From assembly GCA_007844125.1 (NCBI GenBank), contig CM017570.1:50748685-50812684 (forward strand): a stretch of 64,000 nt of DNA. Reading direction: 5' to 3'. Made by a program: the position numbers and the translations under genes. This stretch comes from Sinonovacula constricta (lineage: Eukaryota; Mollusca; Bivalvia; Cardiida; Solecurtidae). Shown in pieces: positions 13,691-22,360 of this stretch. The number at the start of each line of letters is the position of its first letter. The first letter of the stretch is position 1. Below the pieces are notes generated by a model, which was not told the origin of the DNA, searched no databases, and saw only the letters and a list, made by a program, of their open reading frames with translations.

Positions 13691-13965
13691 ATGCAAGGTC
13701 CACACCCATAGAAGGTAATGATGTGTAGCCACACATTCCGTATGGCTACTGATACATGACATGCAAGGTCCACACCCATAGAAGGTAATGATGCGTAGCC
13801 ACACATTCCGTATGGCCACTGATACATGACATGCAAGGTCCAAACCCATAGAAGGTAATGATGTGTAGCCACACATTCCGTATGGCCACTGATACATGAC
13901 AAGCAAGGTCCACACCCATAGAAGGTAATGATGTGTAGCCACACATTTCTTATGGCCACTGATAC
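13691..13965. repeat. 70-bp tandem repeat
   Basis: Four copies of a 70-bp unit (atgcaaggtccacacccata then gaaggtaatgatg and gtagccacacattcc). The same four-copy array is in B' (29310-29580). It is missing from arm b, where a deletion joins the 58-bp array directly to sequence homologous to about 14535. Confidence 0.93.
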
Positions 13966-14210
13966 ATGATGTAGATGTGAAACAAAAACTTCAATTGTTA
14001 ACCCTGATCATGCTACGTTTGGTAATAACCTCAGTTATCTTCTTAAAACTGAAAACATAGATATCAATATATATTTGTAGAAGCAAAAAATAGTTTAAAG
14101 CCTGGTCAGACTGCTATCAGAAATAAACACTGCACTGAACAACTGAACATGACCATAGTCACAAACTGAAGGTTTTCTCTATCATTGCTCATACTTTATA
14201 ATGATATAGT

Positions 14211-14480
14211 GGGGCGCCTGAGGCGTAGTGGTAGAGTTGCCTACTTGTAACTTCTGACCGCTTAGCCAACCACCATATATGTTTGAGTCCTGTTGAAGGA
14301 CTTATAGTAGGAAGGTCTTCCAGCTTACCTGCGGTGCATTGGTGGTTTTACCCAGACATTTGTTTGGAGGTCTTCCTGCACCAAAATAGCTGGATGTCAC
14401 TTTAATGACCATAAAAAACTGATCTGGTCATAGAGACAGGACTTCTAAAATATTTTAGTATACCTCAATAATGGGTTTAA
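14211..14480 (+). mobile_element. tRNA-derived SINE
   Basis: The 5' end carries pol III promoter-like boxes: an A-box-like ggcgtagtggtagag near 14223 and a degenerate B-box tgtttgagtcc near 14280. The body that follows contains aaggtcttccagcttacctg, tttacccagac and ccaaaatagctggatgtcac. The same body occurs at 29825-30085 and, with a canonical B-box (gggttcgagtc), on the minus strand at 63811-64000, which shows it is a dispersed family. It resembles bivalve SINEs with a conserved central domain; assignment to a named family needs a library search. Confidence 0.78.
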
Positions 14481-15368
14481 ACAGACTTGATGGAATTTTG
14501 CCTACGTTCATATCACAAATGTGCTTCACTCGGAAAAAGGCCAATTCTATTCTTAATCAAAGTGCGCAAAATCTATTTTTAAGCCATTATTGTTATTTAT
14601 TTTTAAAGTGATTGTTGTTAAGATTTGTCACAAAGAATCTTTCAATTTTCTTTCAATTCTTTCAAGTGAAAAGAATTCTGTATGTTCACATCAAATGATA
14701 CAAAACCAACATTGCCCACTTTCAGCTGTGTCTCCCATACAACCATGCAATCGTTTAACTTCTTTGTATTATAGATTCTTCTGATGTTGTACCTGTTGGC
14801 AATCTATAATACAAGGACCTTTTGTGTCAAATCAATTTCCATCGGGTCTAAATAACTACTCTTAAAATAGAAGCTTAGCTCGTCAACAACCCATTTTACA
14901 TGTACTTCTATCAATTTAGTATGAAGGAAATAATTATCTGTGGCTGAATTCTATTTACTCCTGGCTAGCATGTGCACTTTGGTGAAAATAACCTTTAGTT
15001 AAAAAAACAGATAATCAAATAATAAGACGAGTGAATATGTGTGCACAAAAACATTCTGTGCCACCTGGCTGAATTCCAAGTCGTATATTGAAAGACTTGT
15101 GTGTCAGGACACAAAATCTAGATCTCTTAGATTATTTGTTTTTAGAATTTTAAGGAAAACAGTTTCAGAGCTTTTAATATGGAAGGAAATGATGATTGGT
15201 CCCAATTCATTTAGAAAGGGGATTGATGTTGTTTAAATAGCCATGAATGCATAAGATCATTTTGGTAATCACATTTATTGTTGTTTGTAGAATTTTAATT
15301 TCAGTAGTGAATGGGGTCATTCGACAGGAGCAGGGATGGGGTGGGAGGCAGGCTTTTATTAAACATAA
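14481..15368. other. Intronic spacer
   Basis: Sufu intron 2 sequence. A 65-codon frame at 15039-15236 (FCATWLNSKSYIERLVCQD) persists with changes in all three B copies, but it has no recognisable domain and no splice or start context that I trust. No other feature is visible. Confidence 0.5.
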
Positions 15369-15376
15369 GCAAGAGA

Positions 15377-15754
15377 CAGGCGCGTATCTGTGCCGTATCT
15401 GAAGTTACGCACAATTACAAGGGAAATAACCTTTGAAGTAATACTTTTGTATATATTCGGTTCTTTTCTAATGAGTAATATGTAAAATGCGGACATGCGA
15501 GGAACTTAACGCAAAATATGAACGACTAAAATCCTGACGTGTATAAGTTTAATCATTTTAAACCTTTTCAACTTTATTGGTGTGGTAATAACATTTTATG
15601 ACATAGAAACTACGGAAATAAACTTTTTCATTCATAACCCGGGTTAGGCATCGACTTTCTTAGTGTTTTCTTTTTGTTGGTAATTTTAGATTTTCTATTT
15701 TTCGAACGGAGGTTACGCACGTGCGTAAAGTGCGTAATGGCAGAAACGCGCCTG
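15377..15754. mobile_element. hAT-type MITE with 8-bp target duplication
   Basis: A 378-bp insertion with inverted ends caggcgcgtatctg and its near-complement (ending cagaaacgcgcctg), flanked on both sides by the 8-bp direct repeat gcaagaga (15369-15376 and 15755-15762). An 8-bp duplication and CAGG-type ends are typical of hAT transposons. Arm b has the same insertion (46114-46493). Copy B' has the empty site with one gcaagaga (30967-30974), which proves this is an insertion. A 69-codon minus-strand frame across its end is not a gene. Confidence 0.88.
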
Positions 15755-15843
15755 GCAAGAGAGCCGCAGTCTGTGTTGTATTGAACAATGTGCGGGAACA
15801 TGACACGGACAACCTTTATTGGTTTCCGGTCAACCATGAGCAG

Positions 15844-15982
15844 AGAAACCAGTTCTCATTGAGCATGTAGTCTGGTCTCTGTGCACAATAGAAACCAGTT
15901 CTCATTGAGCATGTAGTCTGGTCTCTGTGCACAATAGAAACCAGTTCTTATTGAGCATGTAGTCTGGTCTCTGTGCACAATA
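15844..15982. repeat. 46-bp tandem repeat, 3 copies
   Basis: Three units of gaaaccagttctcattgagc followed by atgtagtctggtctctgtgc and acaata. Arm b also has 3 units (45886-46023), whereas B' has 11 (31057-31562). Confidence 0.95.
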
Positions 15983-16374
15983 GCCACCTTGGCAAAGTTT
16001 CAAACTGTCCTTTCCTGACTGTTATATATGACATCAGATTTTTAGTCAACTAAAGGTAATCATTGTTGAGCTGGTCAGAATATTATGGACAGACTGCCAG
16101 GGAAATGGTAAAGATGTAGTTATTTTTTGATAAAACAAATGTCCCAATTTAAATAAACAACTTATTCATGCCCAGATTGCCACTTTTTTGCCCTCAGTCT
16201 GTCTTGGTCAGATGGTGCTAGATTTTCCTAGCGACAAGATACAACATTCATACCAGTATTAATTCTAAACAGTAGATCACTTTCATTGTTTCAAATGTCA
16301 CAAGAGTTCTTACTCTTTTTCAAAATCCACAATAGATTTTGTTTCTTAACATTGAATAATTTGTCAATCTGCAG

Positions 16375-16511
16375 GTGTCATGGCACAGAAGGGCCCAGTG
16401 GTTTTGGGTTTGAGCTCACATTACGACTGAAAAGAGAACCTGGAGAGACCAACCCGCCCACCTGGCCAGCAACACTGATGCAGGCCCTTGCCAGATATGT
16501 CTTTCAGACTG
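16375..16511 (+). CDS. SUFU: Suppressor of fused, exon 3 (plus-strand copy)
   Basis: A 137-bp exon bounded by caatctgcag and gtaggtg. It enters in phase 2, joining exon 2 to give RVH-W-CHGTEGPSG, and leaves in phase 1. It encodes CHGTEGPSGFGFELTLRL, KREPGETNPPTWPATLM and QALARYVFQT, matching vertebrate SUFU GTDGPSGFGFELTFRLKRE and the PPTWPAELMQGLARYVFQ segment. The family phenylalanine in ELTFRLK is leucine here (tta), unlike the two other copies. As I recall, both exon lengths (135 and 137 bp) equal those of human SUFU exons 2 and 3, so the intron positions appear ancient. Exon 4 is not found downstream. The donor lies only about 20 bp before a 51-bp minisatellite. Confidence 0.92.
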
Positions 16512-16529
16512 GTAGGTGTTAAATTGGGG

Positions 16530-17965
16530 CTAATATATTTAACGGTTGAAGACAAAACAACACATAATTACAATAAGGTGTTAATATAGTTAACGGTTGA
16601 AGAGGAAACAATACATAAATACAATAAGGTGTTGATATATTTAACGGTTGAAGATGAAACAACACATAATTACAATATGGTGTTAATATAGTTAACGGTT
16701 GAAGACGAAACAACACATAATTACAATAAGGTGTTAATATAGTTAACGGTTGAAGACGAAACAACACATAATTACAATATGGTGTTAATATAGTTAACGG
16801 TTGAAGAGGAAACAATACATAAATACAATAAGGTGTTGATATATTTAACGGTTGAAGATGAAACAACACATAATTACAATATGGTGTTAATATAGTTAAC
16901 GGTTGAAGACGAAACAACACATAATTACAATAAGGTGTTAATATAGTTAACGGTTGAAGAGGAAACAATACATAAATACAATATGGTGTTAATATATTTA
17001 ACGGTTGAAAATAAAACAACACATAATTACAATAAGGTGTTAATATATTTAACGGTTGAAGATGAAACAACACATAATTACAATATGGTGTTAATATAGT
17101 TAACGGTTGAAGAGGAAACAATACATAATTACAATATGGTGTTAATATATTTAACGGTTGAAGATGAAACAACAAATAATTACAATAAGGTGTTAATATA
17201 TTTAACGGTTGAAGATAAAACAACACATAATTACAATATGGTGTTAATATAGTTAACGGTTGAAGAGGAAACAATACATAATTACAATAAGGTGTTAATA
17301 TATTTAACGGTTGAAGATGAAACAACACATAATTACAATATGGTGTTAATATAGTTAACGGTTGAAGAGGAAACAATACATAATTACAATAAGGTGTTAA
17401 TATATTTAACGGTTGAAGATGAAACAACACATAATTACAATATGGTGTTAATATATTTAACGGTTGAAGAGGAAACAATACATAATTACAATAAGGTGTT
17501 AATATAGTTAACGGTTGAAGAGGAAACAATACATAATTACAATAAGGTGTTAATATAGTTAACGGTTGAAGAGGAAACAACACATAATTACAATATGGTG
17601 TTAATATAGTTAACGGTTGAAGAGGAAACAATACAGAATTACAATAAGGTGTTAATATAGTTAACGGTTGAAGAGGAAACAATACATAATTACAATAAGG
17701 TGTTAATATATTTAACGGTTGAAGATAAAACAACACATAATTACAATAAGGTGTTAATATATTAAACGGTTGAAGAGGAAACAATACATAATTACAATAA
17801 GGTGTTAATATAGTTAACGGTTGAAGATGAAACAATACATAATTACAATAAGGTGTTAATATATTTAACGGTTGAAGATGAAACAGCACATAAATACAAT
17901 AAGGTGTTAATATATTTAACGGTTGAAGATGAAACAGCACATAAATACAATAAGGTGTTGATATA
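16530..17965. repeat. 51-bp minisatellite at Sufu intron 3 start
   Basis: About 28 copies of a unit containing gtgttaatatatttaacggt, tgaagatgaaacaacac and ataattacaataag. Fifty-one bp is 17 codons and the minus strand has no stop, so a 513-codon frame (repeat PYCNYVLFHLQPLNILT) runs through it. On the plus strand, tag stops (atagttaac) break the frame. The array ends in gaacagaacagaacag, then a ttttatttag tract. Confidence 0.95.
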
Positions 17966-18336
17966 GAACAGAACAGAACAGAAATTTTATTTAGATTTTT
18001 ACATATAGTATTGTACATCATCTTTGCAACATATAAACATATACAAAGTAAATGTGTCACGTGTATCTAAACGGATAATTTTGTTTTATCAAAGCTTTAA
18101 ACAGTATTTAGTCAAAACATAAATAATATAATATAATAGTACAATCCGAGATAAAGAACATCTATTTACTTTTAATCTTCTGTATTGCGTTAATCTTAAG
18201 CATTTAAGATTGTCTTAAGGTCTATTATCATAACAGATATGTTAATTTTCAAATATATCTAACTATTTATGTAGATGTAATCTTATACAATTGTATAATT
18301 GCATAATTAGAATACCTAGTAAATTTACAAAAAAAA

Positions 18337-18367
<31 letters not shown>

Positions 18368-18755
18368 AAAAAATACAAAAACCTTTTCATTTAAATTGAA
18401 AACAAATTTATAATATTTGACTTGGACTGTGTCCATCGTCTAATACATTCTTTGTATACTGATACGATAAGGTCTAATAGAATTCAATTGAGTACAATTG
18501 GGAAAGAAGCAAAACTCCTAATTCAATATCTGACGTAATATTTATTTTTAATTATTTACACTATTTACATTGCTACATTTTCACAATATGCAGACAAACT
18601 TATGTTAAAGTCTAAAGAAAAACAACAGTGTTTTTATCGCAACCAGACAATACTTGAACATAAAATTGTATGGTTATATTGTTAATTATTGTTAATATTG
18701 TGTGTAGTGTGTCTTTTTTGTAGACTCATTATTCAAGGGAGGCTACTGCGTTGCC
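17966..18755. other. A/T-rich intron tail with TAAA microsatellite
   Basis: On the minus strand the edge of this segment reads as an aataaaattt tract followed by ctgttctgttctgttct, resembling the tail of a retroelement (weak). A run of (ataa)n lies at about 18331-18372. The rest is AT-rich with no gene. The block is shared by all three B copies, up to the T junction at 18755. Confidence 0.6.
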
Positions 18756-19907
18756 ACCAGACCTCCTACTCCTCCGTCCGACTTCTTTCGGAGATCTCCG
18801 TCTGGTCGCCTCGGAAAAAACAAGCAAAGACACGGATCGCTCAATGCAATACACCGTTCTCACCTGAGAGACGTGCGACAAGGTTTCCGAGCGAGAATCT
18901 AATGAAAGTTTCACGCGTCGGAATCTTCGCAAAGTTCTCTTGGCTCCACCCACCGGAGGGAGAAAGCGTTCTGATTGGACGAGCGTGCACAATGGACGTG
19001 CCATCGTTCAATGAAGAGAACGAAGACGAAGTCATACGAAGTCATCCGTGCCGAACACCAACGCTCGCAAGGGCTCGGTCGTGTTCGGAGAAAGTACCGT
19101 TAGAGGAAATCACGTGACGTGGATCCGTGAGAAGTCCGTGATTTCTGAGCAGTCATGGGCGAGCGTGACAAGAGTTCACCCTCGTTTTTATCTAGTACAA
19201 CGTGTATAGACATGAAGTGGTGAACAACACATCCAAGTCTTATAGATATACGAGGATGGTCATCTTATGCAGATGAACGGATGTCGTTCAATTGTACAAT
19301 AAAAATCAAGGTTGAATCATCGCTGTTTGACATTCCGTGAAATAAAATATCAAAGTCTAACAAGTATCTTTGACGTTGGATGCATTAATCAAGAATAGTC
19401 ATAATACAAGAAAGTCTATTTCCCTCAAAAGAAAGTTGAAGTTTGGGTTTAAGTTGGATAAAAAATGAAACAGACCGGGAAAGGAAAGTTTCTGTTTCAG
19501 AGAAAGTTTCCGGGAAAGGAAAGTTTTTGTTTCAGAGAAAGTTTAGAAAGTTTCAGAGAAAGTTTGATAGAATGTTTAAGAGAGAGAGAGAGTTCGTACA
19601 TGTGACATGATGCTCTATGAATACGAGATGAAGAGATGAGATGAAGAGAGGAGGGTCTGATACATAGAAGATGCCAATGTGTTTGAACATAACAAATGGT
19701 GTAGGAACAGAGTAGGATCTGAATCTGTATTCCTATAAGAACACGATGTATGTGCCTATATTGGTTGAACCTATAGGAAGATAGCTGAATCTGTAGTTGG
19801 TATGAACACAGTTTATAGGAACATAGTTGGTATGAACAACATAGTTGGTATGAAGAAAGTTGAAGTTGACGTTTGATCTATGATACATTAAAATGATAAA
19901 GTTTTTA

Positions 19908-19985
19908 TATAACGCGGTTTATAACGCGGATTTTATAACGCGGATATTATAACGCTTTATAACGCGGTTTATAACGCGGAAGGTT
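19908..19985. repeat. Iteron-like repeats TTATAACGCGG in T1
   Basis: Five exact ataacgcgg copies plus a degenerate ataacgctt in under 80 bp, spaced about 10-17 bp, just before a stretch ending in gagtgggtgggtg. The cluster is kept in all six T copies that include this segment: 23638-23713, 26262-26337, 35433-35505, 38969-39045 and 42700-42787. The last has one extra unit. It may bind a protein or act as an origin-like or promoter element; this is inference. Confidence 0.85.
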
Positions 19986-20171
19986 TACTTTCCACAGAGT
20001 GGGTGGGTGACTGATTCTATTAGTATATATAGATAGAGTATACTTTCTTTAGTCTATGAAAGAGTGGGTGGGTGGGAATGACCTTGACCCCGACCTTGAC
20101 CTTTCAAAATGGCGGATAGAAAGAAAGAAGAGAGGATTGATATCAAATGGAAAAGAATAGTTATACTGATC

Positions 20172-20367
20172 GCAGATGCTTCGCATCTGCTTCGCTCGTT
20201 TGGACCTCCAGCTAAAGCTGTCACCCACTCTACAAAAAGTTTCTTTTGCGGAAAGTGTACAAAGACTTTCTTTTGAAGAAAGTCCAAAGAGGGTTTACCA
20301 AAGACGCCGTCTTTGGAGGAGAACTTGTTCTCTCTATTCCCAATAGAATGATGTCTGGTAAGACATC
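20172..20367. repeat. Cluster of short perfect hairpins in T1
   Basis: Five inverted repeats in 200 bp: gcagatgc-ttc-gcatctgc (20172-20190), gactttctt-ttg-aagaaagtc (20264-20284), ccaaagacg-c-cgtctttgg (20298-20316), agaac-tt-gttct (20320-20331) and gatgtct-ggta-agacatc (20350-20367). They recur at the same places in the other T copies. Loops are 1-4 nt. Function unknown. Confidence 0.85.
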
Positions 20368-20681
20368 ACCATGAAAAGACTTAAAAAGTTGAAGTGGAAG
20401 GAAAGTTTCCGTAAAAGATATATTGAAATATAAATAAGATGAAAGAAAAAGTTTCTTAAAAAGAAAGTTTTTGATCTTTCAGGAGAGGGAAACTTTCCGA
20501 AGATTAAAAGTTTTAAAAGATTGAAAGTATGGAAAAGATGGCCGTTGAACAAGATGAATAGATAAGAGAAGAGTTGTGGAGGTTGTTTTGTCGCATGAGA
20601 GGACCTACACTCTACCCGTACGATGGGTGGGTGTGTGGGTGCTCCCACCCACTCTGTAGAATATAGAATAAAGAAGGACTG

Positions 20682-22116
20682 ATGCGTAACCATTGGAACA
20701 GACACGTGTCCAGTGTGAAGCATCGTTATGCAGTGATGTTGAGTGCTTCGAAGACCACTTCTGTGCAGAGCATCATTCCCTCAGGGGTGAGTTCTTACTT
20801 TGATATGTCCTATATGGTATTCGCGTGAATCAAGATTCACCGAAGTGTGAAGCTTAGCTTCACTTAACACACCTAACGCCTTTTTTTTCTCGGGTCCGAA
20901 GGCAAGGCTTGGTAAGGTCAAAACTTTATTTTCCGTTTGGGATAAGATCCATTCTCACATTGATTATAGGTTACCATGTCTATTGATGCATTGTCTTATC
21001 ACGTATTATAATTTATTTATTTGTTCACAGATCAAACCCAGACTGGTACAATACGTACCGACTACAGCATGGCAGTATCTTCCCCAGGGAGATGCTCTCC
21101 ATCGACATGGACAAGTACCTTCCACATCCAAGATGGAGGTCGACGAACTGAGTGACAGTTTCGACGAAGAAAATCCGATCGTCATCGATGACTCTTCGCC
21201 ACCACGGGAATCGCCGAACACTGCTAGACCTACAACACCGAAACACGTGAGAACCTTGTTCGAATCGTCGGCGGAAAGTGCCGATGAGACACCGATACCC
21301 CAGGACGATAACTCTAACACGATAGAATGTGCATCCGCCAGTGATCATAAAAACAGTCATGAAGACGAAAGTCTTGTGACCCTCATTAAAGACTTGTTGG
21401 AAAGTAACGAACTGTTGCAAAAACATTTTAGTATCCTTCCACAGAAAGAAACTTTTGTAGTGGAACAACTTCCACAAGAAGAAAAAGAACCGGAAAAAGA
21501 ACATGAACCGGAAGTACAAGAAGTTGTCTTGGAAGAAGAAAACCACGTTGTACCCAATGTTGAAAATCCCATGGTGGAAGAGAAAATGGAAGAAACCATG
21601 GAATTGGAGAAATACGAACGGTTCATCGTGTCTCTAGACAAGGCTCAGAAATACCAACTGTTAAAGAAACTGGTCCGACCCCAGAAGGGCAAATACGAGT
21701 TTCACAGTTACATTAAGGAAGCAGTGTTCTGCAACGAATTTGGTGTTGGCCTGGTGAACCATTCCAAGACTGTGGCCTACATAAGAGTTGCAAAACCGGT
21801 GACAGTGACCGAATTCAGGGAGAAGTTCCAAGCCATCTTCAAGAAAAAGTTATGTACCATAACACCGATCGAAGAAGGCCAGCTCAAAGAATCCCTGAAG
21901 TTCGTCACCAAGGAGGATTACAAGCCATTGTACTTTGACGTGGATCCGGAAATGTTCCATCTTCGCGCATTGGCCTATATGTGCGCAGTGAGAAATAACT
22001 TTAACGAACTACCTTTCTATTGTTACCCTTACGTGATCTTGGAGGGAGAAACCAAGGCCAATTTTCGTTATTTGTACGATGCACATTGCCAGCATGAGAA
22101 AGCATATCGATGTTGA
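20682..22116 (+). CDS. T-element protein, two exons (intact copy 1)
   Basis: Exon 1 (20682-20786, 35 codons) starts at ATG and ends with a gtgagt donor. Exon 2 (21031-22116) follows a ttgttcacag acceptor. Both boundaries are phase 0, giving a protein of about 396 residues. Exon 1 encodes MRNHWNRHVSSVKH, the histidine half of a zinc finger whose CxxC half is missing (see 27662). Exon 2 encodes a Ser/Asp-rich disordered part with a SUMO-interaction-like NPIVIDDSS, a Glu-rich stretch (EEKEPEKEHEPEVQE), then a conserved region from KYERFIVSLDKAQKY to the end, including VAYIRVAKPV, TPIEEGQL and KFVTKEDYKPLYFDVD. I cannot name it. The KFVTKED-PLYFDVD pattern loosely recalls replication-initiator proteins, but no HxH metal-binding motif is visible. 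A second intact copy is on the minus strand at 40565-41998. Confidence 0.72.
20815..20925 (+). repeat. Three-hairpin block, inner copy (T1 intron)
   Basis: Stems gtgaatc-aa-gattcac (20825-20840) and gtgaagc-tta-gcttcac (20847-20863), then a third stem that is broken in T1 (ccgaaggcaaggcttgg) but perfect in T2 (ccgaag-gcaag-cttcgg, 24626-24642). The block is an inverted relative of 22205-22330, so exon 2 is framed by inverted blocks. It sits within the intron, just after the donor. Confidence 0.85.
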
Positions 22117-22204
22117 TTGAATAAAGATAAACTGTTTTATTACTTTTGTTTTCTGTTCCATTCCAGTATTTTTCTTAAATTATATGACATCTTATGTAGA
22201 ATAA

Positions 22205-22330
22205 AAAATAAACCTTTGCCCATAGTGAAGCTTGCCTTCACCAAGAAAAATAAAAAGAAAATAAAGGGGTGGTTAAGGGGAAGCTAAGCTTCCCACTTGA
22301 GGGAATCTTGATTCACTCGAATGAAAAACA
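22205..22330 (-). repeat. Three-hairpin block, outer copy (T1 3' end)
   Basis: Stems gtgaag-cttgc-cttcac (22225-22241), gggaagc-taa-gcttccc (22278-22294) and gggaatc-tt-gattcac (22301-22316, one mismatch). Read on the minus strand it aligns along its length with the intronic block at 20815-20925. Paired substitutions keep stems two and three complementary. Confidence 0.83.
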
Positions 22331-22360
22331 CAGAGAGTTTCGTAGGGGGCCCGGGGGGGG

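Larger units (their letters stand above)
12550..18755. repeat. Left arm B of palindrome (copy 1 of 3)
   Basis: This 6.2-kb block occurs three times: here (+), as B' at 28206-34280 (+) and as b at 43937-48545 (reverse complement). Contents in order are a 58-bp array, 26-bp and 70-bp arrays, SINE, hAT-type MITE, 46-bp array, Sufu exon 3, 51-bp array and an A/T-rich tail. It ends at gcgttgcc, where element T begins in all three copies. Relative to b it lacks about 150 bp at its left edge, next to the 58-bp array. Confidence 0.93.
18756..22360 (+). mobile_element. Element T, copy T1 (longest)
   Basis: An unclassified repeated element of about 3.6 kb. Order: a CpG-rich 5' segment (18756-19130) with the palindrome cggagatctccg, an inverted CCAAT (gattgg) and cacgtgacgtgg; GA-rich sequence; a direct-repeat cluster (19908-19985); a hairpin cluster (20172-20367); a two-exon gene (20682-22116); and a 3' segment with polyadenylation-type aataaa (22120) and a second hairpin block, ending in a G-run near 22350. 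Its 5' end at accagacc is shorter than in T2, which starts further upstream at about 22361. There is no terminal inverted repeat or target duplication of a known superfamily. The overlapping 142-, 91- and 64-codon frames in the CpG-rich segment look like chance. Confidence 0.8.

Noticed and set aside
16519..18060. 513-codon minus-strand frame, and its 496- and 241-codon counterparts at 32100-33590 and 44624-45349
   Set aside because: They consist only of a 51-bp minisatellite whose period is 17 codons, with no flanking gene structure; listed as repeats.
18689..19117. 142-codon frame in the CpG-rich head of T, with 91- and 64-codon frames on the other strand
   Set aside because: Three overlapping frames with arginine/serine-rich chance composition. 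The frame starts in flanking B sequence in T1 and T4, so its N-terminus is not part of T.
20334..20723. 129-codon minus-strand frame opposite T exon 1
   Set aside because: Antisense shadow of the exon and GA-rich segment; hydrophobic only because of T-rich codons.
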